A stretch of 64,000 nt of DNA from Proteus vulgaris (lineage in GTDB: Bacteria; Pseudomonadota; Gammaproteobacteria; Enterobacterales; Enterobacteriaceae): the NCBI RefSeq assembly GCF_023100685.1, contig NZ_CP090064.1, positions 186,001 to 250,000 on the forward strand. Direction: 5' to 3'. Every line of letters begins with the position of its first letter. The stretch's first letter is position 1. Both the position numbers and the translations under genes were made by a program. The notes under the pieces are model-generated. The model did not search any database. It was not told where the DNA came from and saw only the letters and a program-made list of their open reading frames with translations. Shown piece after piece: positions 1 to 9,286 of this stretch.

Positions 1-161
1 TTGATGCTGCGAAAATTGAAGCTGAATTAGGTTGGAAGCCCGAAGAGACATTTGAATCAGGTATTCGTAAAACTGTTTTGTGGTACTTAAATAACGAAAC
101 ATGGTGGAAACGTGTACTTGATGGCTCTTACGCAGGTGAACGTTTAGGGCTTGGAAACTGA
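1..161 (+). CDS. rffG: dTDP-glucose 4,6-dehydratase, C-terminal end only
   Basis: The window opens inside this gene; the frame starting at base 3 reads 52 residues to a TGA at 159-161. The tail ([22 protein letters not shown]) fits the end of the short-chain dehydrogenase RmlB/RffG, which makes dTDP-4-keto-6-deoxyglucose from dTDP-glucose. The next gene, 19 bases downstream, makes its substrate, as in the E. coli ECA operon. The NAD-binding and catalytic parts lie outside the window, so the assignment rests on the tail and the context. Confidence 0.85.
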   Translation, partial: DAAKIEAELGWKPEETFESGIRKTVLWYLNNETWWKRVLDGSYAGERLGLGN

Positions 162-180
162 TTAAGTAAAAGGATAAATG

Positions 181-1062
181 ATGAAAGGTATTATTCTAGC
201 GGGTGGCTCTGGTACACGACTACATCCGATAACCAAAGGGGTATCGAAACAGTTGTTGCCTATCTACGATAAGCCCATGATCTATTATCCGCTTTCAGTT
301 CTGATGCTTGCTGGTATTCGAGATATTTTGATCATCACAACACCCGATGACATGACCTCATTTCAACGTTTATTAGGTGATGGTTCTGCATTTGGTGTTC
401 ATCTTCAATATAAAATACAGCCATCGCCAGATGGTTTAGCTCAAGCGTTTATTTTAGGTGAAGACTTTATTGGTGATGATCATTGCTGTTTAGTGTTAGG
501 CGATAATATCTATTTTGGTCAAGGGTTTAGTCCAAAACTAAAACAAGTTGCTCAACGTGAACGCGGAGCGACAGTTTTTGGTTATCAAGTAATGGACCCT
601 GAACGATTTGGTGTTGTTGAATTTGATGATAATTTCAAAGTACTGTCGATTGAAGAAAAGCCGGAACAGCCTAAATCTAATTGGGCAGTAACAGGGCTTT
701 ACTTCTACGATAACCGTGTGGTGGATTTTGCTAAAAAAGTAAAACCCTCAATTCGTGGTGAACTAGAAATTACGTCTATTAATCAGATGTATCTTGAGTG
801 TGGTGAGCTTAATGTTGAACTGTTAGGGCGTGGTTTTGCATGGTTAGATACCGGCACTCACGACAGTTTAATTGAAGCCAGTACTTTCGTTCAAACAGTT
901 GAAAAGCGCCAAGGATTTAAAGTGGCGTGTCTTGAAGAGATTGCTTGGCGTAATGGATGGCTCAATGATGACCAAGTAAGAGAAAGTGCAAAATCACTGT
1001 CTAAAACGGGTTATGGCCGCTATCTATTGGATTTATTACATGTCCGTCCTCGCCAATATTAA
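181..1062 (+). CDS. rffH: Glucose-1-phosphate thymidylyltransferase (ECA pathway)
   Basis: Cytosolic enzyme that joins dTTP and glucose-1-phosphate to give dTDP-glucose, feeding TDP-Fuc4NAc synthesis for enterobacterial common antigen. The N-terminus carries the nucleotidyltransferase signature [13 protein letters not shown] (residues 6-18), followed by K25 in [11 protein letters not shown]. Length is 293 aa, as in E. coli RffH. Two ATGs lie in tandem at 178 and 181. AGGA at 171-174 is better spaced for the second, which also matches the family start MKGIILAGG. The 3' end overlaps wecD by 23 bases, which points to translational coupling. Confidence 0.97.
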   Translation: MKGIILAGGSGTRLHPITKGVSKQLLPIYDKPMIYYPLSVLMLAGIRDILIITTPDDMTSFQRLLGDGSAFGVHLQYKIQPSPDGLAQAFILGEDFIGDDHCCLVLGDNIYFGQGFSPKLKQVAQRERGATVFGYQVMDPERFGVVEFDDNFKVLSIEEKPEQPKSNWAVTGLYFYDNRVVDFAKKVKPSIRGELEITSINQMYLECGELNVELLGRGFAWLDTGTHDSLIEASTFVQTVEKRQGFKVACLEEIAWRNGWLNDDQVRESAKSLSKTGYGRYLLDLLHVRPRQY

Positions 1063-1753
1063 TTATCTTGAGTGGGAAAGTGAATTTTTCTCACTCAAAA
1101 CAGGGCGTCTTGAGTTTGATACTCGAGCGCCAGTATTAATGGACAAACAGCTTGATGCATTTGCTCTAGTTCAGGCTAAAGTCGCATCTCATGAGCTTTC
1201 ACTCATCGATAAACTCAGTCAATTAGGTTTTCAATTTGCGGAAGGTGAAATTGATTTTAAACTTCCAATTGGCATAGAAAATGCTTGTAAGAAAGCGCCT
1301 GAATTATGTTTTAGAAAAGCCAATGACGCTGATATTAATTTACTGATGACAACTGCATCAGAGGCTTTTGTACAAAGTCGTTTTCGAGCACCTTGGTATC
1401 AAGAAGACGATAGCAGTCGCTTTTATGCATTATGGGTTAAAAAAGCCGTACTAGGCACGTTCGATGATATCTGCTTACTAACTTATGATATTGAAAATAA
1501 CATAAGTGGTTTTGTCACTTTACGTCGTCTATCTGAAAGTGAAGCAAGAGTGGGGTTACTTGCGGTAATGCCCAATAGAACAGGACAAGGCATTGGTAAA
1601 CAACTGATGTCGGCCGCGAAGTTTTGGTGTCAACAGCAAGGTATTTCAACCCTATATGTTGCAACACAAATCAGCAATATTGCAGCTTCGCGTTTATACA
1701 CACACAGTGGGGGCTTAATAGAGAGCACCACTTATTGGTTATACAGGGGATAA
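1040..1753 (+). CDS. wecD: dTDP-4-amino-4,6-dideoxygalactose N-acetyltransferase
   Basis: GNAT-family acetyltransferase that uses acetyl-CoA to acetylate TDP-Fuc4N, giving TDP-Fuc4NAc for ECA (also called rffC). The C-terminal half holds the acetyl-CoA loop motif ([15 protein letters not shown], about residues 180-195) followed by the typical N-x-x-A-x-x-L-Y helix ([13 protein letters not shown]). The frame stays open upstream to 986, but that stretch is only rffH read out of frame. The ATG at 1040 gives 237 aa (E. coli about 224) and a start beginning [17 protein letters not shown]. It sits between rffH and wecE. Confidence 0.93.
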   Translation: MSVLANINYLEWESEFFSLKTGRLEFDTRAPVLMDKQLDAFALVQAKVASHELSLIDKLSQLGFQFAEGEIDFKLPIGIENACKKAPELCFRKANDADINLLMTTASEAFVQSRFRAPWYQEDDSSRFYALWVKKAVLGTFDDICLLTYDIENNISGFVTLRRLSESEARVGLLAVMPNRTGQGIGKQLMSAAKFWCQQQGISTLYVATQISNIAASRLYTHSGGLIESTTYWLYRG

Positions 1754-1754
1754 T

Positions 1755-2885
1755 ATGATTCCGTTTAATAAACCACCCGTTGTCGGCACCGAATTAGAAT
1801 ATATGAAACAGGCCATGGAAAGTGGCAAGCTCTGTGGTGATGGCAATTTCACAAAAAAATGTGAAAAGTGGTTAGAAGAACAATTTCATTGTCATAAAAC
1901 GCTGTTAACGCCATCTTGTACTGCATCGCTTGAAATGGCTGCTATCTTATTAGATATCAAGCCAGGCGATGAAGTCATTATGCCGAGTTTTACCTTTGTT
2001 TCGACCTCTAATGCGTTTGTATTACGTGGGGCAACCATTGTTTTTGTTGATATTCGTCCAGATACCATGAATATCGATGAAACAAAAATTGAAGCGGCAA
2101 TTACAGACAAAACTCGTGCTATCGTGCCTGTTCATTATGCGGGTGTTGCGTGTGAAATGGACACGATTATGGCTATTGCGAAAAGACATAATCTGTTTGT
2201 TATCGAAGATGCTGCACAAGGCGTCATGTCAACTTACAAAGGTAAGGCTTTGGGCACTATTGGTCATATTGGTTGCTATAGCTTCCATGAGACTAAAAAC
2301 TACTCATCAGGTGGTGAGGGTGGTGCAACGCTCATTAACGATCCTGACTTAATCAATCGTGCAGAAGTTATCCGTGAAAAAGGCACTAATCGTAGCCAAT
2401 TTTTCCGTGGACAAGTCGATAAATACACTTGGCGTGATATTGGTTCTAGTTACTTAATGTCAGATTTACAAGCTGCATATTTATGGGCACAGCTTGAAGA
2501 AGCCGAAAAAATTAATGAACGTCGCTTAGCGTTTTGGCAGATTTACTATGACGCATTGACGCCATTAGCAGAGAAAGACTTATTAGCGCTTCCAATCGTT
2601 CCTGAAGGATTAGAACACAATGCGCATATGTTCTATATCAAACTGAACAATATCGAGCAACGTACTGCGTTTAATGATTATATGAAAGCGCACGATGTTT
2701 TAACTGTCTTCCACTATGTGTCATTGCATACCAGCCCAGCAGGTATGAAGTTTGGCCGTTTTGATGGTGAAGATATTTTCACTACGCAAGAAAGTGAACG
2801 TTTAGTGCGTTTACCTATGTTCTACAATATGACAGAAGAAGAACAGCAAACCGTTATTGGCCATATTCGCGATTTCTTTGCTTAA
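1755..2885 (+). CDS. wecE: dTDP-4-amino-4,6-dideoxygalactose transaminase
   Basis: PLP-dependent sugar aminotransferase of the DegT/DnrJ/EryC1 family (also rffA). It transfers an amino group from glutamate to TDP-4-keto-6-deoxyglucose, giving TDP-Fuc4N. The SFHETKN motif places the PLP lysine at K181, and the phosphate-binding EDAAQG motif lies at 151-156. At 376 aa it has the normal family length. It begins two bases after the wecD stop codon and supplies the substrate acetylated by WecD. Confidence 0.97.
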   Translation: MIPFNKPPVVGTELEYMKQAMESGKLCGDGNFTKKCEKWLEEQFHCHKTLLTPSCTASLEMAAILLDIKPGDEVIMPSFTFVSTSNAFVLRGATIVFVDIRPDTMNIDETKIEAAITDKTRAIVPVHYAGVACEMDTIMAIAKRHNLFVIEDAAQGVMSTYKGKALGTIGHIGCYSFHETKNYSSGGEGGATLINDPDLINRAEVIREKGTNRSQFFRGQVDKYTWRDIGSSYLMSDLQAAYLWAQLEEAEKINERRLAFWQIYYDALTPLAEKDLLALPIVPEGLEHNAHMFYIKLNNIEQRTAFNDYMKAHDVLTVFHYVSLHTSPAGMKFGRFDGEDIFTTQESERLVRLPMFYNMTEEEQQTVIGHIRDFFA

Positions 2886-2887
2886 TT

Positions 2888-4144
2888 ATGTCATTAGCCA
2901 AAGCATCAATTTGGACAGCGGGATCAACCCTGATAAAAATCGGGGCTGGCCTGCTTGTCGTCAAGTTACTCGCTGTCTCCTTTGGTCCTTCTGGCGTGGG
3001 ATTAGCAGGTAACTTTCGTCAATTAATTACCGTACTTGGTGTATTGTCTGGTGCGGGAATTTTTAATGGTGTAACGAAATTAATCGCACAATATCAAGAT
3101 GATGATATTCAACGCAAAAATGTGTTGGGCACATCATCGGCTATGATCTTGCTGTTCTCTACACTATTAGCTGTTTTATTTCTTCTTTTTTCTGCTCCCA
3201 TTAGCCAAGTATTATTTGGTGATGATTATCATCAATATCAGGATATTGTAAGAGCCGTTGCTTTTATTCAAATGGGAATAGCATATAGCAACTATTTTCT
3301 TGCCATATTAAAAGGTTATCGTGATGCGGCTGGTAATGCCTTATCTGTGATCGCAGGTAGCATTATTGGTGTTATTGCTTATTATTTATGCTATTTATTT
3401 GCGGGTTATCACGGTGCATTAATTGGACTAGCATTAGTTCCTGCACTTATTTTATTTCCTGCTACATTTTTAGTAGTAAAACGTAAGCGATTTGCGTTAA
3501 GTGAGCTTAAACCTCGTTGGGATAAGGCAATAGCAAGCCATCTTGGTAAATTTACTATTATGGCGATACTGACATCGATTACGTTACCAGTCGCTTATAT
3601 TATGATGCGTAATCTACTTGCTGAGCACTATAGCTGGGATGATGTTGGTATTTGGCAAGGCGTAACTAGCATTTCAGATGCTTACTTGCAGTTTATTACA
3701 GCCTCTTTTTCTGTTTATTTGTTGCCAACACTCTCTCGATTAACGCAAAAGAGTGATATTACCAAAGAGATCGTGAAATCACTGAAGTTTGTACTTCCTG
3801 CGGTTGCCGTTGCCAGTTTTATGGTGTGGTTATTGCGTGATTTTGCAATTTGGTTACTGTTTTCAGATAAATTTGTCGCTATGCGTGATTTATTTGCATG
3901 GCAACTTGTCGGTGATGTTTTAAAAGTAGGTGCCTATGTCTTTGGCTATTTGGTCATTGCAAAAGCGGCACTACGTTTTTATATCCTTACAGAAGTAAGT
4001 CAATTTGCTTTACTAACACTATTTTCCCGTTGGCTTATTCCTGAACATGGCGCACTTGGTGCTGCTCAAGCCTATATGGCGACGTATATTATTTACTTCC
4101 TTCTCTGTAGTTCTGTTTTCGTGATTTATTGCAGGCGCAAATGA
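2888..4144 (+). CDS. wzxE: ECA lipid III flippase
   Basis: Inner-membrane flippase of the polysaccharide-transport (PST/MOP) superfamily. It moves undecaprenyl-PP-linked ECA trisaccharide to the periplasmic face. The 418 aa sequence is almost entirely hydrophobic segments (roughly 12 predicted helices) beginning at residue 1, with the family-like N-terminus SLAKASIWTAGSTLIKIGAG. It starts two bases after the wecE stop, and its TGA overlaps the wecF ATG. Family members resemble O-antigen Wzx; the ECA operon context decides the substrate. Confidence 0.95.
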   Translation: MSLAKASIWTAGSTLIKIGAGLLVVKLLAVSFGPSGVGLAGNFRQLITVLGVLSGAGIFNGVTKLIAQYQDDDIQRKNVLGTSSAMILLFSTLLAVLFLLFSAPISQVLFGDDYHQYQDIVRAVAFIQMGIAYSNYFLAILKGYRDAAGNALSVIAGSIIGVIAYYLCYLFAGYHGALIGLALVPALILFPATFLVVKRKRFALSELKPRWDKAIASHLGKFTIMAILTSITLPVAYIMMRNLLAEHYSWDDVGIWQGVTSISDAYLQFITASFSVYLLPTLSRLTQKSDITKEIVKSLKFVLPAVAVASFMVWLLRDFAIWLLFSDKFVAMRDLFAWQLVGDVLKVGAYVFGYLVIAKAALRFYILTEVSQFALLTLFSRWLIPEHGALGAAQAYMATYIIYFLLCSSVFVIYCRRK

Positions 4145-5226
4145 CAACTTTGATTTACGTACTAGGTTCAGACATTGTGCATCATAACAACACAATGTTA
4201 CGGTTTTTTAACGACCACCTCGTTACTGAGGCGGGATTAACGTATAAACCTCGTTTTATCGTTGCCAGTAAAGATACTTCACTGCAAGAAAGCTACCCAG
4301 CTTTAGACATTGAGTGTTTAGCGGATAAAAAGCAGGTTGCGCAGAGAGTGATTACATTGGCAAAGGCCGATACTCACCAACGATTCCTTTTTTTAGGCCA
4401 ATTTAATGCTCCTATTTGGCTAGCATTACTGACAGGTAAAATTAAGCGTCATCAGTTTTGGTGGCATATTTGGGGGGCTGATCTGTATCAGGATTCTAAG
4501 CAACTCAAATTTAGACTGTTTTATCTTCTTCGTAAGTTGGCACAAAAACGGGTAGGGCGAGTGTTTGGCACACGAGGTGATCTTAACTACTTCGCGCAAT
4601 TTAACGTTAATATTCCAGCAAGTTTGCTCTATTTCCCAACAAGAATGGACCCTGCTCTGACTGTGACAGAAAAGTCATCTATTGATGCACAACAAATCAC
4701 TATTATTGTCGGAAATTCAGGAGACAGATCAAATCGCCATGTTGAAGCATTACAATCGATAGCAGAACAATATGGAACGCGCGCAAAAGTGATTATCCCA
4801 ATGGGATATCCTGATAATAATGACGCATATATTGATGAAGTCTCTCACGCTGTTAATCAGTTACTTCCTGATAATCAGGTTGAAATTTTACGTGACAAAC
4901 TGGCATTTGATGATTATTTAGCCTTATTAAAGACATGCGATTTAGGCTATTTTATTTTTCATCGCCAGCAAGGCATTGGTACGCTTTGTTTACTTATCCA
5001 ATTTGCGATCCCTTTTGTTATTAGCCGTCAAAACCCATTTTGGCAAGATTTAACAGAACAAAATGTTCCAGTCTTTTTCTCAGGTGATAAATTAGATGTT
5101 GCACTGATTGAAGAAGCTCAACGTCAATTACTTATGCTTGATCGCCAAAATATTGCCTTCTTTGCACCTAATTTTACTGAAGGTTGGAAACAGTTGATTG
5201 AGATAAGCACAGGAGAGCCCCAATGA
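4141..5226 (+). CDS. wecF: TDP-Fuc4NAc:lipid II Fuc4NAc transferase
   Basis: Glycosyltransferase of family GT56 (also rffT). It adds the third sugar, Fuc4NAc, to lipid II to complete the ECA repeat unit at the inner leaflet. The sequence [20 protein letters not shown] and the conserved [13 protein letters not shown] stretch are characteristic. I chose the ATG at 4141, overlapping the wzxE TGA (ATGA), over an in-frame ATG at 4129; it gives 361 aa against about 359 in E. coli. The stop codon overlaps the start of wzyE in the same way. Confidence 0.95.
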   Translation: MTTLIYVLGSDIVHHNNTMLRFFNDHLVTEAGLTYKPRFIVASKDTSLQESYPALDIECLADKKQVAQRVITLAKADTHQRFLFLGQFNAPIWLALLTGKIKRHQFWWHIWGADLYQDSKQLKFRLFYLLRKLAQKRVGRVFGTRGDLNYFAQFNVNIPASLLYFPTRMDPALTVTEKSSIDAQQITIIVGNSGDRSNRHVEALQSIAEQYGTRAKVIIPMGYPDNNDAYIDEVSHAVNQLLPDNQVEILRDKLAFDDYLALLKTCDLGYFIFHRQQGIGTLCLLIQFAIPFVISRQNPFWQDLTEQNVPVFFSGDKLDVALIEEAQRQLLMLDRQNIAFFAPNFTEGWKQLIEISTGEPQ

Positions 5227-6587
5227 CATTGGCGGAACTGGGTGGCTTAACACTCGTTTATTTTATCTCCTTAAGTTTTATTTTATTACTGACTTATCAA
5301 GAGTTTCGTCGAGTTCGTTTTAATTTTAATGTTTTTTTCTCAATGCTCTATTTGCTGACATTCTATTTTGGCTTTCCACTAACCTGTATGTTGGTGTTCC
5401 AATTTGATGTGGCCGTTGTTCCTGTTGATTCATTATTATACGCATTATTAGCCTCTACCAGCTTCTATGCTATTTATTATGTAACTTATAAGGTTAGGTT
5501 GAGAAAGCCTGTTAGCGGCCCTTCTAGGTCGTTATTTACGATGAATAGAGTAGAAACTAATCTTACTTGGATCTTATTGGCATTAATTGCATTTGTGACA
5601 GTGGGAATTTTCTTCCTACAAAATGGTTTTTTACTCTTTAAGCTCAAAACATACAGCCAAATTTTTTCAAGCCAAGTATCTGGTGTGGCGCTTAAGCGCT
5701 TTTTCTACTTCTTTATTCCCGCCATGCTGGTGGTTTATTTCTTAAAACCGACACAACAACGCTGGATTTTCTTCCTGTGTGCAACGGTCGGTTTCGGAAT
5801 TTTAACTTATATCATTGTGGGTGGAACTCGCGCGAATATCATTATCGCTTTTGCTCTGTTTTTATTTATCGGCATTGTTCGTGGTTGGATAACGTTGTGG
5901 ATGCTGGTTGCTGCGGGGGTGATGAGTATTGTCGGGATGTTCTGGCTGGCATTAAAACGCTATGGGCTTGATGTCAGTGGGGCTGAGGCTTTCTATACTT
6001 TCTTGTACCTAACTCGTGATACGTTCTCTCCTTGGGAAAATTTAGCATTATTACTTGATAATTATGACAAGATTGAGTTCCAAGGGCTTGCTCCGATTAT
6101 TCGTGATTTTTATGTTTTTATTCCTTCTTGGGTTTGGCCTGAGCGTCCTGATGTGGTACTCAATTCAGCAAACTACTTTACATGGGAAGTCCTTGATTAC
6201 CATGCAGGCCTTGCGATTTCACCAACCTTAATTGGTTCTTTAGTGGTGATGGGGGGCGTTGTGTTTATCCCATTAGGTGCAATCGTGGTGGGATTAATTA
6301 TTAAATGGTTTGATTGGTTGTATCAGCAAGGACTTAATGAAAACAATCGTTATAAATCCGCTATTTTACAAGCATTCTGCTTTGGGGCTATTTTTAATAT
6401 GATTGTTTTAGCGCGAGAAGGGGTTGATTCCTTTGTCTCTCGTGTTGTGTTTTTCTGTCTGGTTTTTGGTTTATGTTTAGTTGTTGCAAAACTGCTGTAT
6501 TGGTTATTTGAAAGCGCGGGATTAGTGCGTAATTACGTGACTCGTCAAATACAAGGTGAACCTCGTTTAGAGAAAAAGGAAAAGTAA
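5223..6587 (+). CDS. wzyE: ECA polymerase
   Basis: Polytopic inner-membrane polymerase that links ECA trisaccharide units on the periplasmic side. The protein is 454 aa (E. coli about 450) with roughly 11 hydrophobic segments and family-conserved stretches such as [17 protein letters not shown] near residues 27-43 and the GGTRANIII loop near 196-204. The ATG lies in the wecF stop (ATGA), and its own TAA overlaps the ATG of wecG by one base, so the whole 3' half of the operon is coupled. Confidence 0.95.
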   Translation: MTLAELGGLTLVYFISLSFILLLTYQEFRRVRFNFNVFFSMLYLLTFYFGFPLTCMLVFQFDVAVVPVDSLLYALLASTSFYAIYYVTYKVRLRKPVSGPSRSLFTMNRVETNLTWILLALIAFVTVGIFFLQNGFLLFKLKTYSQIFSSQVSGVALKRFFYFFIPAMLVVYFLKPTQQRWIFFLCATVGFGILTYIIVGGTRANIIIAFALFLFIGIVRGWITLWMLVAAGVMSIVGMFWLALKRYGLDVSGAEAFYTFLYLTRDTFSPWENLALLLDNYDKIEFQGLAPIIRDFYVFIPSWVWPERPDVVLNSANYFTWEVLDYHAGLAISPTLIGSLVVMGGVVFIPLGAIVVGLIIKWFDWLYQQGLNENNRYKSAILQAFCFGAIFNMIVLAREGVDSFVSRVVFFCLVFGLCLVVAKLLYWLFESAGLVRNYVTRQIQGEPRLEKKEK

Positions 6588-7324
6588 TGGGATCCAATTC
6601 AATTCCGAAGTATTCAATCCGTGGACATAATATCTGGGGATTTCGCGATATGGCTCATTTTCTGGATTATCTTTATGAAGGAACACAAATAAAAAGTGGA
6701 TCTCTAATTGCGATAAATGCAGAAAAAATCCTAACCGCAGAAACCGATACAGCCTTGAATGAATTGCTTAACGAAGCAGATTATCTTTATGCCGATGGCA
6801 TTAGTGTTGTGCGGGGTATTCGCCGTAAGTATCCAGATGCCAATGTTTCTCGTATTGCGGGCGCAGATTTATGGGAAGCATTAATGGAAAGAGCAGGTAA
6901 AGAAGGAACGCCAGTCTTTCTTGTTGGTGGCAAACCAGAAATTCTAGCTCAAACCGAAGATAAGCTAAAATCACAATGGAATGTGAATATTGTTGGGAGT
7001 CAAAATGGTTACTTCACACCTCAAGATAGAGATGCGTTATTTGAGCGTATAAAGGCCTCTGGTGCGAAGATAGTGACTATTGCTATGGGTTCACCTAAGC
7101 AAGAGTTATTTATTCGTGCATGTCGTGAGATTTATCCTGATGCATTATATATGGGTGTGGGGGGGACTTATGACGTATTTACAGGTCATGTGAAGAGAGC
7201 ACCTAAAGCATGGCAGAACCTTGGCTTAGAATGGTTATATCGTTTGTTATCACAACCAAGCCGAATTAAGCGCCAATTTAAGTTGCTAAAATTTGTTGGA
7301 TACTACTATTCCAATAAATTGTGA
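6587..7324 (+). CDS. wecG: UDP-ManNAcA:lipid I N-acetylmannosaminuronic acid transferase
   Basis: WecG/TagA/CpsF-family (GT26) transferase (also rffM) that adds ManNAcA to GlcNAc-PP-undecaprenol to form ECA lipid II. Signature stretches are [10 protein letters not shown] (about residues 69-78), the AGADLWE region, and the C-terminal [18 protein letters not shown] block. Length is 245 aa, typical for the family. It is the last gene of the operon, one base overlapping wzyE. The amino acid transporter gene yifK that follows it in E. coli is absent here. Confidence 0.96.
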   Translation: MGSNSIPKYSIRGHNIWGFRDMAHFLDYLYEGTQIKSGSLIAINAEKILTAETDTALNELLNEADYLYADGISVVRGIRRKYPDANVSRIAGADLWEALMERAGKEGTPVFLVGGKPEILAQTEDKLKSQWNVNIVGSQNGYFTPQDRDALFERIKASGAKIVTIAMGSPKQELFIRACREIYPDALYMGVGGTYDVFTGHVKRAPKAWQNLGLEWLYRLLSQPSRIKRQFKLLKFVGYYYSNKL

Positions 7325-7407
7325 TGGTCATTGAGCGTTTGTTTGTTAGCTAAATGATTTATTCACACTTTCATCTAGCATCTTCATTGTTTAATTATTA
7401 TACTGGT

Positions 7408-7434
7408 GGGGCGTTTAGCGTGTAAAAACGCTCC
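7408..7434 (+). terminator. Possible terminator of the ECA operon
   Basis: A nine-base stem (GGGGCGTTT at 7408-7416 pairing with AAACGCTCC at 7426-7434, one G-U pair) lies 84 bases after wecG. The following bases (atttat) are a poor T-tract, so termination strength is uncertain. Confidence 0.4.
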
Positions 7435-7491
7435 ATTTATCGACGAAATGCACAAACTATCGTCAAACAAACTTTTTTTTTCAAAAAGCAC

Positions 7492-7520
7492 TAGACAGAC
7501 AGTGCGTAAATCCGTACTAT
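7492..7520 (+). promoter_or_regulatory. Sigma-70 promoter of the tRNA operon
   Basis: TAGACA at 7492-7497 and TACTAT at 7515-7520 are separated by 17 bases. The bases after the -10 (cctctcccgc) form a GC-rich discriminator typical of stringently controlled stable-RNA promoters. It lies just upstream of tRNA-Arg. Confidence 0.75.
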
Positions 7521-7541
7521 CCTCTCCCGCAACGGCGTGAA

Positions 7542-7618
<77 letters not shown>

Positions 7619-7682
7619 TTAAAGCGTGCTAAGAGTTACGGTGAAGAGCGTTGTTGTAAGAAGTAAATAAGATAGCTGTTAT

Positions 7683-7759
7683 GGTGGCTATAGCTCAGTT
7701 GGTAGAGCCCTGGATTGTGATTCCAGTTGTCGTGGGTTCGAGTCCCATTAGCCACCCCA
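7683..7759 (+). tRNA. hisR: tRNA-His (GTG)
   Basis: A 77-base tRNA with the extra 5' G typical of tRNA-His, anticodon GTG in the loop TTGTGAT, and encoded CCA. It lies 64 bases after tRNA-Arg. Confidence 0.97.
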
Positions 7760-7781
7760 TCTTATCTTAGTTATTGTTTAT

Positions 7782-7868
7782 GCGAGGGTGGCGGAATTGG
7801 TAGACGCGCTAGCTTCAGGTGTTAGTGTTCTAACGGACGTGGGGGTTCAAGTCCCCCCCTTCGCACCA
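7782..7868 (+). tRNA. leuT: tRNA-Leu (CAG)
   Basis: An 87-base class II tRNA with a long variable arm, anticodon CAG, T-loop GGTTCAAGTCC and encoded CCA. It is the third gene of the operon. Confidence 0.97.
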
Positions 7869-7896
7869 ATAAACAAGATAAGAGCAGTGATTCAGA

Positions 7897-7973
7897 CGGC
7901 GAGTAGCGCAGCCTGGTAGCGCAACTGGTTTGGGACCAGTGGGTCGGAGGTTCGAATCCTCTCTCGCCGACCA
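7897..7973 (+). tRNA. proM: tRNA-Pro (TGG)
   Basis: A 77-base tRNA with anticodon TGG in the loop TTTGGGA and encoded CCA. It is the last gene of the operon and is followed at once by a strong terminator. Confidence 0.97.
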
Positions 7974-7981
7974 ATAAGAGA

Positions 7982-8007
7982 AAGCCCCGATTTTATCGGG
8001 GCTTTTT
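7982..8007 (+). terminator. Rho-independent terminator of the tRNA operon
   Basis: AAGCCCCGA and TCGGGGCTT pair around a short TTTTA loop and run into a five-T tract, nine bases after tRNA-Pro. Confidence 0.93.
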
Positions 8008-8057
8008 CGTATCTGCGATTTATACCTTTACATTTAAACTCAGCATATTTATTTTTT

Positions 8058-8089
8058 CATATCCATATCCATATCCATATCCATATCCA
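8058..8089. repeat. Hexanucleotide microsatellite, 5.3 copies of CATATC
   Basis: Five perfect CATATC units plus CA lie in non-coding DNA between the tRNA terminator and the GlmZ control region. No reading frame runs across it, so any length change would affect spacing only. Confidence 0.95.
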
Positions 8090-8301
8090 ATTTTAGCTTT
8101 GGCTATTTTTTCTGGTGCTTATTCTTAATTGATCTCACATAGGAATAATATCGTCACTCTTTATAAGTGATATCTGGTCTTATCACTTAAGCTTTATTAA
8201 TAATTTAATTTATTGCCTTATTTTAATCTTCATAAAATGAATAGGTGAATTAATAAAAAATCATAATTTAATTATATGAAATATAAAGATTTTATTTTTT
8301 A

Positions 8302-8415
8302 TGTCGGCAAATGCCAACACTTAGCATTTTTAATGTCGTCAATAGGTGACACTTAACCTATTGATTTAATGCCATTAAATAACTTGTGTGTTTTTCTTGT
8401 CGTGAAAAAGAGACG
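8302..8415 (+). promoter_or_regulatory. Three GlrR-type activator sites upstream of glmZ
   Basis: Three copies of the GlrR (QseF) consensus TGTC-N10-GACA: 8302-8319 (second half AACA), 8334-8351 (perfect) and 8398-8415 (second half GACG). GlrR is the sigma-54 enhancer-binding protein known to drive glmY and glmZ in enterobacteria. A one-mismatch IHF-like match (ATTCAATAAGTTA) at 8523-8535 lies between these sites and the promoter, where DNA bending would be expected. Confidence 0.75.
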
Positions 8416-8583
8416 TATGTTAGGCCTTATATTTTCTTTTCTATTTAGCAATAGCAGCATGAAAGCATAGGTGACGTACTTTTTATCATAAAGGATGAGT
8501 GAAACAGAAAAGGGAAACTAAAATTCAATAAGTTATCTTATCTTTTTGAGGTGGGAGATTTTTATTATCAAAAAAATAAAAAT

Positions 8584-8599
8584 TGGCACGCTAAATGCA
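8584..8599 (+). promoter_or_regulatory. Sigma-54 promoter of glmZ
   Basis: TTGGCACG followed by ATGCA keeps the invariant GG (8585-8586) and GC (8597-8598) at the required 10-base spacing. The GC lies 13 bases before the expected GlmZ 5' end at 8611. I saw no equally good sigma-70 promoter at the same place. Confidence 0.85.
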
Positions 8600-8610
8600 T
8601 TATTTATATT

Positions 8611-8813
8611 GTAGATGCTCATTCCACTCCTTATGATAGCTTTGACTTCATAAACCTAGGAATGATGCAGAGCCGATTATTCGGTGCCTACGTCCACGTT
8701 AACGATGAACATCATTCATCATCAACAGGACGAAACGTTGAGTGAGGCACCATCCGTCTGTAGACCTGATTGTATATTTATGCGCCTGTATAGTTTTATA
8801 CAGGCGTTTTTTT
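8611..8813 (+). ncRNA. glmZ: Small regulatory RNA GlmZ
   Basis: Hfq-dependent sRNA that activates glmS (glucosamine-6-phosphate synthase) translation and is cleaved by RNase E with RapZ. The start GTAGATGCTCATTCC, the GATGCAGAGCCG segment and the 3' block AACGTTGAGTGAGGCACC match what I know of enterobacterial GlmZ. The position next to hemY is also as in E. coli. It ends at a hairpin with a T-tract, about 203 nt long (E. coli 207). Two short frames overlapping it are not genes. Confidence 0.9.
8782..8813 (+). terminator. GlmZ terminator
   Basis: GCGCCTGTATA pairs imperfectly with TATACAGGCG around a short loop and is followed by seven T residues. Confidence 0.9.
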
Positions 8814-8912
8814 CTATATGCTCTTTTTTACGCCATATAGCTCATCCGTTTTGTGTTCATCGCGTTATCACGTTATCATCCAGCGCAAGGATAGGCGGGA
8901 GATAGCAGCATT

Positions 8913-9230
8913 ATGATAAATAAACAAAAAGCATACCTTGCACAGGAAAGACTCTTTCTTATAGAGAAGTTTGGCCCATTGTTATTCTTTTTGATCCCGT
9001 TGATTATGCTAATTATTGGTGGCAAATCATGGGCTAAATATGTGGCTTTTCTTTGTCAGGGGATTGCACTGATTTATATCGTGGTGTTTTACCAAGCAAG
9101 AAAATATTATTTGTCATTTAATCAAGAAAACGTGAAAGGAATACCCAGCCGTTTTTACCGTATTGCTTGGGTATATATCTTTTTGACTTTATGTGTAGAA
9201 GTGGTGTTGTTATTTCAACATGGCTTTTAA
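8913..9230 (+). CDS. Small three-helix membrane protein, unknown function
   Basis: I do not recognise this 105 aa protein. It shows three hydrophobic segments: about residues 20-38 (FGPLLFFLIPLIMLIIGG), 41-62 (WAKYVAFLCQGIALIYIVVF) and 82-105. A charged, lysine-rich start (MINKQKAYLAQERL) suggests a cytoplasmic N-terminus. The ATG has only a modest upstream GGAGA (8898-8902, spacing 10). It sits between GlmZ and a terminator shared with hemY, where E. coli has nothing equivalent. Codon use looks like its neighbours, so a real gene is likely. Confidence 0.65.
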   Translation: MINKQKAYLAQERLFLIEKFGPLLFFLIPLIMLIIGGKSWAKYVAFLCQGIALIYIVVFYQARKYYLSFNQENVKGIPSRFYRIAWVYIFLTLCVEVVLLFQHGF

Positions 9231-9286
9231 ATAAAATAAAAAACCCTCAATAATTGAACTGACCCCAGTTTATTGGACAGTTTAAA

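Noticed and set aside
8551..8905. Two short frames around GlmZ (64 and 73 codons)
   Set aside because: They overlap the sRNA and its terminator and have no protein-like features.
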